DNA from: Lacticaseibacillus yichunensis
GTDB lineage: Bacteria > Bacillota > Bacilli > Lactobacillales > Lactobacillaceae
NCBI RefSeq assembly: GCF_003946405.1
Contig: NZ_RHOG01000001.1
Location: 1-64,000 of the forward strand
Direction: 5' to 3'
DNA: 64,000 bases
In this document: piece after piece, positions 9,303-16,823 of the stretch
How positions within the stretch are numbered: the stretch's first letter is position 1
Layout of the letters: every line of letters begins with the position of its first letter
The notes under the pieces: model-generated
Databases searched by the model: none
What the model was told of the DNA's origin: nothing
Seen by the model: only the letters and a program-made list of their open reading frames with translations
Position numbers and translations under genes: made by a program

Positions 9303-10219
9303 TTGCGCAGCGCCACTTCATCGATCAAATGGTCGTGCGTCTTATGTAAAATGACGTCGGCCCGATTTTTCGTCGGCAGGATGAACTCGTTGAGGTTCTT
9401 CAAGTTCACATCCCGCCACACGTCCTTGGCCATCTGGAACGCCTCGTTGCGGTCGCCGATCGCGTATTGGTAATAATAGTTAGTCGGGTCGGTGAACGCC
9501 GTGTCCAGCAACATGCCGAACCGCTCGAGGTACCACTGTTCGATCAGCGCGGGATCGGCGTCAACATAAATGGAAAAATCAAAATAATCGCTGATGTAGA
9601 TCGGCTGTTTGCTCGGCAGCTGCAGGACGTTGATGCCTTCGACAATCAGGATGTCGGGGTGATCGAGCACCTCTTCCTCATCGGGCACAATGTCATAGAT
9701 CTGATGCGAATATTTCGGCGCGCGAATGACGCCGGAATTATTTTTCACATTATTCAGAAAATGAATCAGCAGATCCATGTTGTAGCTTTCGGGGAAGCCT
9801 TTACGGTCCAGAATGCCGCGGCGCTCGAGCTCGGCGTTTGAATACAAAAAGCCGTCCGTGGTGATCATCTGCACCGAACGGTCGGGATACGCCCGCGAAA
9901 GCAGCAGCTGCAGCAGGCGCGCCGTGGTGCTTTTTCCGACGGCCACACTGCCGGCGATGCCGATGATGAACGGGTGCGGGTGGTGCGGGATGCCGATGAA
10001 TTGGCTGAGCGTGTATTCGTCCTGCTGATAGTCGCGGTACCGGATATGAATCAGGTGACGCAGCGGTGAGTAGATCTTTTTCACGTCGTCCATCGAGATC
10101 ATATCGTTCAAGGAACGCAGCTGAGTCAGCTCAGCGTCTGAGACCGAGGCAAAATTGTGGGCATGAAATGTCGCCCATTCGTCGCGGCTGAATTTGTAGT
10201 AGTTCATTTCCGATCGCAT
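9293..10219 (-). CDS. coaA: Pantothenate kinase, type I
   Basis: Phosphorylates pantothenate, the committed step of coenzyme A synthesis. The 308-residue length is typical of type I CoaA. Visible features are the P-loop GIAGSVAVGKSTTARLL (~residue 90), the conserved TTDGFLY, KGFPESYN and LIVEGINVLQ segments, and a C-terminal region with YYYQYAIGDR. The ATG at 10219 follows GAGGA with 5 bases spacing; a second ATG at 10207 (MNYYKFSRDEW) is also possible. It is convergent with the small membrane protein and not co-transcribed with the feo genes, which lie behind a separate hairpin. Confidence 0.95.
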   Translation of the reverse strand: MRSEMNYYKFSRDEWATFHAHNFASVSDAELTQLRSLNDMISMDDVKKIYSPLRHLIHIRYRDYQQDEYTLSQFIGIPHHPHPFIIGIAGSVAVGKSTTARLLQLLLSRAYPDRSVQMITTDGFLYSNAELERRGILDRKGFPESYNMDLLIHFLNNVKNNSGVIRAPKYSHQIYDIVPDEEEVLDHPDILIVEGINVLQLPSKQPIYISDYFDFSIYVDADPALIEQWYLERFGMLLDTAFTDPTNYYYQYAIGDRNEAFQMAKDVWRDVNLKNLNEFILPTKNRADVILHKTHDHLIDEVALRKFN

Positions 10220-10345
10220 AATATCCTCAACAAGTTAGTGGTTGTGGCGACTGGGACAAAACAGGGTCTTGGCCCAGTTCCTAGATAGCGCATGACTGTT
10301 ATCGCAGTGACGTGGGCAAACTGTCCGGGTCCGAGCAGCTAGGGC

Positions 10346-10384
10346 CTCCAACAACAGGTCCCAAAAACGGCTCTGTTGTTGGAG
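10346..10384. terminator. Hairpin between the feo operon and coaA
   Basis: A perfect 12-bp inverted repeat, CTCCAACAACAG at 10346-10357 and CTGTTGTTGGAG at 10373-10384. A second inverted pair (ACTGGG/CCCAGT) lies near 10249-10277, close to the motif CTGGGACAAAA. There is no strong T run, so it may be a folded element rather than a classical terminator. Nothing else is evident in 10220-10417. Confidence 0.45.
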
Positions 10385-10417
10385 AGACCCAAGCCCGCCA
10401 GTTGGTCCACTTCTTCT

Positions 10418-10594
10418 TTACGCCTTTTTTTGACTGTTTTGCTTCATCATTTGGGCTTGGTCGAACAAGGGGCACCCGGCGTCGGCACATTTGCTGCAGC
10501 CGGCTGCTTTTTTCTTCTTATTAAAAAACTGATTGTACCCCACGACGCCGATCAATGCGATCAACAATGCTGCAATAATGAACGTTGCCATCAT
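10418..10594 (-). CDS. FeoB-associated Cys-rich membrane protein
   Basis: A 57-58-residue protein with one N-terminal membrane helix (FIIAALLIALIGVVGY), a basic NKKKK stop-transfer and the cysteine pattern CSKCADAGCP. This matches the small Cys-rich proteins encoded after feoB in Firmicutes (FeoB_associated family), thought to assist iron(II) uptake. Start codons at 10594 and 10591 are adjacent; the GGGGAGG site favours the second. It follows feoB by 13 bases and is clearly the third gene of the feo operon. Confidence 0.85.
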   Translation of the reverse strand: MMATFIIAALLIALIGVVGYNQFFNKKKKAAGCSKCADAGCPLFDQAQMMKQNSQKKA

Positions 10595-10606
10595 TGGCCT
10601 CCCCGT

Positions 10607-12712
10607 TCACGCAAGGGCCGCGTCTGCTTGCGACTGCTTGATGAACAATCCAAAAATAATGATTCCAGCAAAAACTGCGGCGAGCCCGGCCCCTGCCAGG
10701 GTGGCGGTGCCGGCAACGAGTTGGCCGCTTTGGAACACGATGGTCGCGACCATGTAGGCCACGGCCGTTTGGTAGCCGACCGCGCGCCAGGTCCAGCGCG
10801 CCTCACCGAATTCTTTATACATCGTGCCGATCGCCGCAAAGCACGGCGCGCACAGTAGGTTGAAAACTAAAAACGCGTAACCGGCCATGGGCACATAGGC
10901 GCCGCGAAGCAAGTCCCCGAAGTTGCCGGGGCCAAATGCGATGCGCAGGGTCCCCACACAATTTTCCTTGGCGATCAGGCCGGCCAAGGTGGCAACGGTC
11001 GCCCGCCAGTCGCCAAAGCCCAGCGGCGCAAACAGCGGAGCGAGCACCAGGCCGATGTCGCGCAGCAGGCTCTGATTTTGCGAGACCATCTGCAGGCGCC
11101 AGTTGAAGTTTGCGAGGAACCACAGCGCAACGCATGACAGGAAGATGATAGTGCCGGCTTTATGGACGAAGCCGGCCGCCCGCTGCCAGACGCTTTGCGC
11201 GAGGTTTTGCAGCTTCGGTAAGTGATACGCCGGCAATTCCATCACGAAGGGCGCCGGTGGCCCGGCAAACAGCGCCGTTTTTTTCAAAAAGACACCGGAG
11301 CCGATGACGGCTAGGATCGAGATGAAATACGCGCTGGGGGCGACCCAGGACTGGGCCGGGAAAAAGGTGCCGGCGACCATCGCGATGATGGTCAGCTTGG
11401 CGGAACAGGGCATGAATGTCGTCAGCATGATGCTCATTCGGCGATCCTTGTCGCTTTCGATGGTGCGGGTGGCCATGATGCCCGGCACGCCGCAGCCTGT
11501 CGCGATCAGCATCGGAATGAACGATTTGCCGGAGAGGTTGAAGCGGTGGAAAATGCGGTCCATCACAAACGCGATGCGCGCCATGTAGCCGCAATCTTCC
11601 AGGATGCCCAAACACAGGAACAGCATCATGATCTGGGGCAAAAAGCCAAGCACGGCGCCCATGCCAGCGATAATGCCATCGACCAGCAGGCTCTGCAGCC
11701 ATGGCGCGACTTGCCAGCTCGTCAAAAGATGCGTCGCGGCGCCTGGCAGCCACTGGCCGAAGACGGTGTCGTTGAGCCAATCGGAGCCGAGCGTGCCGAC
11801 TGTTTGAATCGAGAGATAATACACGGCCCACATGACCGCCGCAAAGATCGGCAGCGCGAGCCAGCGGTTGGTGACGATGGGGTCGATCTTGTCGGACACG
11901 GATTCGACGAAATCCTGTTCATCGACCACGGCCATCGCGATGATGCGCGCGATGAAGTCGTAACGGGCGTTGACGATGATGCTGGCGCTGTCGTCGCCGA
12001 ACAGTTTTTCCGCCGTGGCGATCGTCGCGGCGATCTCTTGGTGTTGGGTCGGCGTGAGCGTTGTGGCCGCAACCACCGCCTCGTCCTTGGCGAAAAGCCT
12101 GATTGCGAGCCATCGCCGCTGGTCAGCAGGGGTCTCCGGCAGTTGGTCGGCGATCATGCTGAGGGCGGATTCGAGGCGCGGGTCGTATTCGGGATACGGA
12201 TAGTTGCCGCTGGTCGGCGTCTGACACGAGGCAATCAGGTCGTCGAGGTGGTCGCGTTTCAGCGCTGAGATCGGGATGACTGGCACCTGAAGCGCATAAC
12301 TCAACTTTTTCACATTGATCTGGCGCCCGCTTTTCGCCAGCACGTCCATCATGTTCAAGGCCACCACAAGCGGGCGCCCCGCCTCCATCACCTGAAGCGT
12401 TAGGTAGAGGTTTCGCTCGAGGTTCGTGGCATCCACCACGTTGATCACACGCTCAGGCTTTTCATCAAGCAAAAAGTCGCGGGTGATGATCTCCTCGCTG
12501 CTGTACGGCGACAGCGAATAGGTGCCTGGGAGGTCCTGAACGATCGTCGCGTCGGCATTTTTCAAGCGGCCGGCCTTGCGCGTCACCGTGACGCCGGGCC
12601 AGTTGCCCACTTTCTGGCGCGCGCCGGTCAGGGCGTTGAACAGCGTCGTTTTGCCTGAGTTGGGGTTGCCGACTAGGGCATAGGTAGTGGCGGTCATCGT
12701 CATGTCAGTCAT
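10607..12712 (-). CDS. feoB: Ferrous iron transport protein B
   Basis: The iron(II) permease, a GTPase fused to a membrane channel, ~701 residues. G1 is GNPNSGKTTLFN, G3 DLPGTYSLSP and G4 NMMD in the first 170 residues; a helical linker follows, then two Gate-type membrane halves with motifs CGVPGIMATRTI and CSAKLTI. The ATG at 12712 was chosen because GGAGGTGG lies 6 bases upstream, although the frame stays open further. It overlaps the feoA stop by 8 bases (ATGACTGA), so the two are translationally coupled. A Cys-rich accessory gene follows. Confidence 0.97.
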   Translation of the reverse strand: MTDMTMTATTYALVGNPNSGKTTLFNALTGARQKVGNWPGVTVTRKAGRLKNADATIVQDLPGTYSLSPYSSEEIITRDFLLDEKPERVINVVDATNLERNLYLTLQVMEAGRPLVVALNMMDVLAKSGRQINVKKLSYALQVPVIPISALKRDHLDDLIASCQTPTSGNYPYPEYDPRLESALSMIADQLPETPADQRRWLAIRLFAKDEAVVAATTLTPTQHQEIAATIATAEKLFGDDSASIIVNARYDFIARIIAMAVVDEQDFVESVSDKIDPIVTNRWLALPIFAAVMWAVYYLSIQTVGTLGSDWLNDTVFGQWLPGAATHLLTSWQVAPWLQSLLVDGIIAGMGAVLGFLPQIMMLFLCLGILEDCGYMARIAFVMDRIFHRFNLSGKSFIPMLIATGCGVPGIMATRTIESDKDRRMSIMLTTFMPCSAKLTIIAMVAGTFFPAQSWVAPSAYFISILAVIGSGVFLKKTALFAGPPAPFVMELPAYHLPKLQNLAQSVWQRAAGFVHKAGTIIFLSCVALWFLANFNWRLQMVSQNQSLLRDIGLVLAPLFAPLGFGDWRATVATLAGLIAKENCVGTLRIAFGPGNFGDLLRGAYVPMAGYAFLVFNLLCAPCFAAIGTMYKEFGEARWTWRAVGYQTAVAYMVATIVFQSGQLVAGTATLAGAGLAAVFAGIIIFGLFIKQSQADAALA

Positions 12713-13190
12713 GCGCGTCCACCTCCGCCACCAGCACCGAGGCCGCGTCGGCTTTGCGCAAGCTGAGTTTGTACCCGCGCACGACCAGCTCGAGCGGATC
12801 GCCGAGCGGGGCCACCTGATGCACCGTGACCATCGTGCCACGCGTCAGGCCCATGTCCATCAGCCGTTGCCGCAACGCCGGCGTGCCGGTGAGCTTGGCA
12901 ACGATCGCCGAGCGGTGCACGCCAACGCCAGCCAGCGGCACCGCGTCGTCGAGCTGCGCAGCGGTCAACGGAGCGACTTGAATGTTGGCCGCAATGTCGT
13001 TTGAGATCGCCAATCGCTGGCCTTGGAAAAACACGAGCATGCCGGTTGGGCCATCCGCGGTCTGGATCACGGTGATGCGTTTGCCCACCAACAGGCCCAT
13101 TTCCGCAAGATGCCGCACCAGCGCCGGCCGCCCGGTCACGCCCAAAATAATGAAGGCGCCTGGCCGCGGCACATCTGTCAGTGTTTGCAT
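12705..13190 (-). CDS. feoA: FeoA protein with two fused SH3-like domains
   Basis: A 161-residue cytosolic partner of FeoB. The sequence is a tandem duplication of the ~75-residue FeoA domain: the first half shows LVRHLAEMGLLVGKRITVI, and the second the parallel LRQRLMDMGLTRGTMVTVHQ. Each half ends with a short beta segment (GQRLAISNDIAANIQV; GYKLSLRKADAASVLV). Tandem FeoA is common in lactobacilli. The start follows AAGGAGG. The upstream gap carries a TACAAT -10-like element and a pair of inverted decamers that may bind an iron-responsive regulator. Confidence 0.93.
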   Translation of the reverse strand: MQTLTDVPRPGAFIILGVTGRPALVRHLAEMGLLVGKRITVIQTADGPTGMLVFFQGQRLAISNDIAANIQVAPLTAAQLDDAVPLAGVGVHRSAIVAKLTGTPALRQRLMDMGLTRGTMVTVHQVAPLGDPLELVVRGYKLSLRKADAASVLVAEVDAHD

Positions 13191-13226
13191 GAGGCGCCTC
13201 CTTTCGTGTGTTTCTTCTCAAATCAT

Positions 13227-13310
13227 TGTAGCGTTTTCTTTCTATCTTGTGGGGCCTTTCGCGAAAATTGTCACAAATAACCAGCGAAATAAATACAGTC
13301 AAACGCTACA
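13227..13310. promoter_or_regulatory. Inverted decamer pair upstream of feoA
   Basis: TGTAGCGTTT at 13227-13236 and its exact complement AAACGCTACA at 13301-13310 flank the feoA promoter region. On the minus strand the first copy overlaps a TACAAT -10-like hexamer. The spacing fits a looping operator or two sites for one regulator. The binding protein is unknown. Confidence 0.35.
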
Positions 13311-13402
13311 TTGGAAAAACTATTCATAAGCGTTTTCGGCCTGGCCTTGGTGTGCGTTGATGACACAGATTGGGTCTTGTGATTCAGGTTGGCTGAAGAT
13401 AG

Positions 13403-13434
13403 AAAAAACCACCCGCGATCGTGTCCGCCGGTGG
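13403..13434 (-). terminator. Terminator of the LPXTG surface protein gene
   Basis: On the minus strand CCACCGGCG (13434-13426) pairs with CGCGGGTGG (13417-13409) with one mismatch, followed by a T run. It sits just after the stop codon at 13466. Confidence 0.65.
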
Positions 13435-13465
13435 CTTGAATATCGTGCATTCAATTTGTGGTGGT

Positions 13466-16075
13466 TCAGTTTTCACGTTTGCGCCGACCGACATACAACC
13501 CACCGAGCAGCAGCAAGCCCAAGATCACGACGAAGCCATCGTTGGCCTCGCCTGTTTGCGGCAAGGAGGCCTCTTCAGTGGCAGTTGGCGCCGGCGACTT
13601 TGCGTTGGCCGGTTTGGTCGTCGCGCTGGTCGTGGTCGTCTGCGCTTGGGTGCGGTTGGTGAGCGGCGTCGTGACCGGCGCGCCTGTCCCAGTATCGGTC
13701 ACGACTGGCCCGGGTTCAGGCTGCGCAGGCGTGGTTGGATCTGTTGGGTCTGTTGGGTCTGTTGGATCGGTCGATTCTGTTGGATCTGTTGGATTGGTTG
13801 GGCCTGTTGGATCTGTCGGCCCCGTTGGATCGGTCGAATCTGTGGGATTGGTCGGATCGGTTGGCGTGGTCGGTGCCACCAAGGTCACGACAAACCCCTG
13901 CACCGTTGCCGGATCGTAATCATAGGTGCCGCCATCCGCGGTGCCATCGAACAAAACGGCATAGGCAGGCGCATTTTCAGCTAAGAAGGCTGCGGTCGAA
14001 AAGACGATCGAATCCCCTGCGATACCGGTCAGTGTCTGGGAAAACGCCTCGCGCCCGTCGATCACATAGGAGACACGCGCCGTTTGTGTGGTGCCGAGAT
14101 TATTGTAGTAATCATCCGGCGCCACGCTGACCGGATCAGGTGTCGCGGATCGTTCCTGCGCCACGATGACCAGCTGCCCGTTTTCGATGGTGATGAGGTA
14201 ATTCGGCGTGTCGCCTTGAACGACGCCGGACAGCTCGTAGGTGCCGGCTAACTCGCCCGCTTCACGGGTCATGTTGATCACCAGCGTGGCCGAGGCTGTC
14301 GCGGCCGGGTCAGAAGCGGCGCCAGGTTCACTCACCGTCAGATTGCCGGTATCGTTGCCAAGCAGGCCGGCGATCGTAAAATTGATCGTCGGGTCGGCTT
14401 CTCCGGCCAATTTTTCGGCAGCGCCAAACGCAACCGTGATCTGGCGCGGCAAAACAGTGAGGGACGCGGTGCCAAAAGAGGCGTCGGTCAATGTGGCGTC
14501 CGCCGCCATCCGCGCCGCCTTGTATGCGTCCGAAAAGCCAACGGTGTAGGTCCCAGCTTGCAGGTACCCGCCGTTTGAATAGACCGCCTTTTCGATCACG
14601 AGGTCTTGGTTGGCAAGCGTCAACGCCTGGCCATTGTCATACACCGCGATGTTATAACTATTTTTTTGCGTCTGGTTGTATTGGCCATAGATCACTGTTT
14701 TGTCCAGAATTGCCAGCCGCTTGGTCAGCGTGATGCCGAGACTCGGCGAAACAGAGGTGCTGGTCCCATCGGCGGTCGTCTGCGACACGAAGAGTTTCAA
14801 GTCGCTGGTGGCGCCGGTGATCGTCGCGCTGTACGTGCCATCCCCCGCCACCAGCGCCGTCGCGAGGGTCGTGCCAGCGTCATCGCGAATGGCCACGGTC
14901 GCCCCGGCCAACCCCGTTCCGGAAACGACCATGACGCCATTGTTGATCACGGCAGTCGTGGTCGGCGCGGCGACTGAGGAAGCCAGCGACACCGCCACGC
15001 TTTGGCCCATGGCGCCGTTGACTGTTTGGAAAATAAAATAGGGACTGCCGGCAGCGGCCTGCGTTGTCGTCAGGGTGAAACTGCCGCTGGCGTCTGCGAG
15101 GACATGGGTGACGGTCCCATCGCTGGCATAAGCGCTCACGATGGCGTTTGGCGAAGCGATCCCTGTGAGGGTCCCCACCTCGTCGCTCACGGTCGCACTC
15201 GTCACGGCCACATTCGGCACATTTTTCAGCGGAATCGTGACGGGAACCTTGTTGCTTTCGGCCAGCGTGCCACTCTGCTGGGTCAAATAGATCTGCGTGC
15301 CCGGGGTGTAAGCCGCCGCGTCGACTGTCACAGCCCACTTCCCGCTGGCGTCAACGGTCGTGCTCGTGATCACCTCGCCCGCCGCATTATAAAAGCGGAT
15401 GATTGCGCCGGCGGTCCCACTTCCGGAGAGCGAAACGGTGCCCGTGGTCAGCGAGGTCAGATCGATCGTCGACTTGGATTGTTGCGGCACCTGGGTGGTC
15501 CACTGGCCGTCGCTCGTCTGCGTGCCATTCACATTGGTGCCCAGCAAGGCGCCAGTCAGCGCGTCAGTCTTCACTGGCGCCTCAGCAGAGGTCATTGTGA
15601 CGACTGGGGTGGCCGTGGCTTGAAGCGTTGCGGTTGACGCGGCTTGGGTCGCAGAGGCAGCTGGTGAGGTCGCCTCGGTCGAGGCATCATTGGTTGGCGC
15701 TTCGCCAGCCTCCGAAGTGGTCGTCGGCGTTGTTTCAGTTGCGTTTTCGGTTCCGGCTTCGGTTTCTGTCGAAGTGCCAGTTGAGGTTTCAGTCGAAGTG
15801 TCTGTCGAAGTGTCTGTCGAAGTGTCTGTCGAAGTTTCCGTTGAAGCTTCACTCGTGGTTTCGGCTGTCGTTTCCCCACTCGTCTCACTGCTTGGTGTGG
15901 CTTCCGCCGCCTCCGCAACGGCCGGGGCTTCAGTGGCAGCCTCCACCGGTGTGCCTGACCCGATGGCAATGCCGCCAAGGGTCAACGCGGTGACAAGCAC
16001 CGCGACCCAGCCTTTGCCACGTTTATACAGACGATAATGTTCTTTGCGCGTGATCTGATGATTATTTTTTGCCAT
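13466..16075 (-). CDS. LPXTG-anchored surface protein with Ig-like and MBG-like domains
   Basis: An 869-residue cell-wall protein. The N-terminus has a KxYKxGKxW-type signal (KEHYRLYKRGKGWV followed by a hydrophobic run). Next comes a Thr/Ser/Glu-rich stretch with four-residue TSTD/TSTE repeats (~55-120), several bacterial Ig-like repeats (~190-460), a MBG-like segment around VLPRQITVAFG (~555-655), a Pro-Thr-Asp-rich stalk (~755-800), and the sortase signal SLPQTGE with a hydrophobic tail and RRKREN. The ATG at 16075 has GGAGG 10 bases upstream. Probable adhesin or matrix protein; the ligand is unknown. It is monocistronic between two terminators. Confidence 0.88.
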   Translation of the reverse strand: MAKNNHQITRKEHYRLYKRGKGWVAVLVTALTLGGIAIGSGTPVEAATEAPAVAEAAEATPSSETSGETTAETTSEASTETSTDTSTDTSTDTSTETSTGTSTETEAGTENATETTPTTTSEAGEAPTNDASTEATSPAASATQAASTATLQATATPVVTMTSAEAPVKTDALTGALLGTNVNGTQTSDGQWTTQVPQQSKSTIDLTSLTTGTVSLSGSGTAGAIIRFYNAAGEVITSTTVDASGKWAVTVDAAAYTPGTQIYLTQQSGTLAESNKVPVTIPLKNVPNVAVTSATVSDEVGTLTGIASPNAIVSAYASDGTVTHVLADASGSFTLTTTQAAAGSPYFIFQTVNGAMGQSVAVSLASSVAAPTTTAVINNGVMVVSGTGLAGATVAIRDDAGTTLATALVAGDGTYSATITGATSDLKLFVSQTTADGTSTSVSPSLGITLTKRLAILDKTVIYGQYNQTQKNSYNIAVYDNGQALTLANQDLVIEKAVYSNGGYLQAGTYTVGFSDAYKAARMAADATLTDASFGTASLTVLPRQITVAFGAAEKLAGEADPTINFTIAGLLGNDTGNLTVSEPGAASDPAATASATLVINMTREAGELAGTYELSGVVQGDTPNYLITIENGQLVIVAQERSATPDPVSVAPDDYYNNLGTTQTARVSYVIDGREAFSQTLTGIAGDSIVFSTAAFLAENAPAYAVLFDGTADGGTYDYDPATVQGFVVTLVAPTTPTDPTNPTDSTDPTGPTDPTGPTNPTDPTESTDPTDPTDPTDPTTPAQPEPGPVVTDTGTGAPVTTPLTNRTQAQTTTTSATTKPANAKSPAPTATEEASLPQTGEANDGFVVILGLLLLGGLYVGRRKREN
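15768..15851. repeat. 12-bp tandem repeat in the adhesin stalk
   Basis: Seven 12-base units of the type GTCGAAGTGTCT follow one another; three successive copies at 15792-15827 are identical. They encode the TSTD/TSTE repeats near the N-terminus of the LPXTG protein. Copy number could vary by slippage without breaking the frame. Confidence 0.75.
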
Positions 16076-16294
16076 CTTGGTCAAACCTCCATATGATCGA
16101 TTTTGCGAGCGTGCGGCCACAAGCCGGGTGTTTCTCGCCTACAATTCAATTATACGGGGGCTTTCTGGCCGCGGATGCCAGTTTTAACTAAAATAATTTC
16201 TCTAATTGAATTTACAAATAACTGTGAATGGGTTTTCACGCCCACACACACGACGATTGGAAAAATAATCTTCCGTTTTGGCTTTGATCAGAAT

Positions 16295-16329
16295 CAAAAA
16301 ACCGCAAAGCCAAAATGCAGCTTTGCGGT
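16295..16329 (-). terminator. Terminator of the thioesterase gene
   Basis: ACCGCAAAGC (16301-16310) and GCTTTGCGGT (16320-16329) form a perfect 10-bp stem, followed on the minus strand by six T residues. It lies directly after the stop codon at 16339. Confidence 0.85.
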
Positions 16330-16338
16330 CAACCATTT

Positions 16339-16818
16339 CTAGAGCATTGAAGTATCATCGCGCGTGATCGGGGCGGCGTCGCGCAGGGCCTTGTTGCGGG
16401 CGCGGCGCTCGGCATAACCAGCGTTGAGGCGCTGCCCGAATGCGGAATCGAATTCCAGTGTCGGCAATGCGTCCGGGGTGCGGGTCACGAAGGTCATGAA
16501 ACTCCAGCCCGCCAAATAGCGTTCGCCCGAGTCCATCTGTTCGCCGACGAGTTTAGTGAACACCTCAAGCGACCGCGTCCCCACGCCGGACACGACGCTT
16601 TGGTAGATCACCGCATCCCCGATTGCGACAGGCGTCACATACTCCATGTGATCGACCGACGCGGTGACCAGGCCACGCCGCGCGAGGCGGTGCGCGGCGA
16701 TGCTGGCATTTTCATCCAGCCAGGCCACGGTCTGGCCGCCAAACAGCGAGTCGTGCTCGTTCATTTGGCCTTCAAAGACGCGGTGCGTCGTAGTGGCCAA
16801 GGTCTCAGAAAAATTCAT
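16339..16818 (-). CDS. Acyl-CoA thioesterase, hotdog fold
   Basis: A 159-residue single-domain hotdog protein. The segment MNEHDSLFGGQTVAWLDENA is the typical helix of acyl-CoA thioesterases (YciA/BFIT type), with Asn, Asp and Gly-Gly positions conserved, followed by strands around DHMEYVTPVAIGD. It should hydrolyse acyl-CoA to free fatty acid and CoA in the cytoplasm; chain preference cannot be read. The ATG at 16818 is preferred over the GTG at 16827 because AGAAG sits 8 bases upstream, inside the end of helD. The two genes are likely one transcript. Confidence 0.82.
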   Translation of the reverse strand: MNFSETLATTTHRVFEGQMNEHDSLFGGQTVAWLDENASIAAHRLARRGLVTASVDHMEYVTPVAIGDAVIYQSVVSGVGTRSLEVFTKLVGEQMDSGERYLAGWSFMTFVTRTPDALPTLEFDSAFGQRLNAGYAERRARNKALRDAAPITRDDTSML

Positions 16819-16823
16819 GGCAA

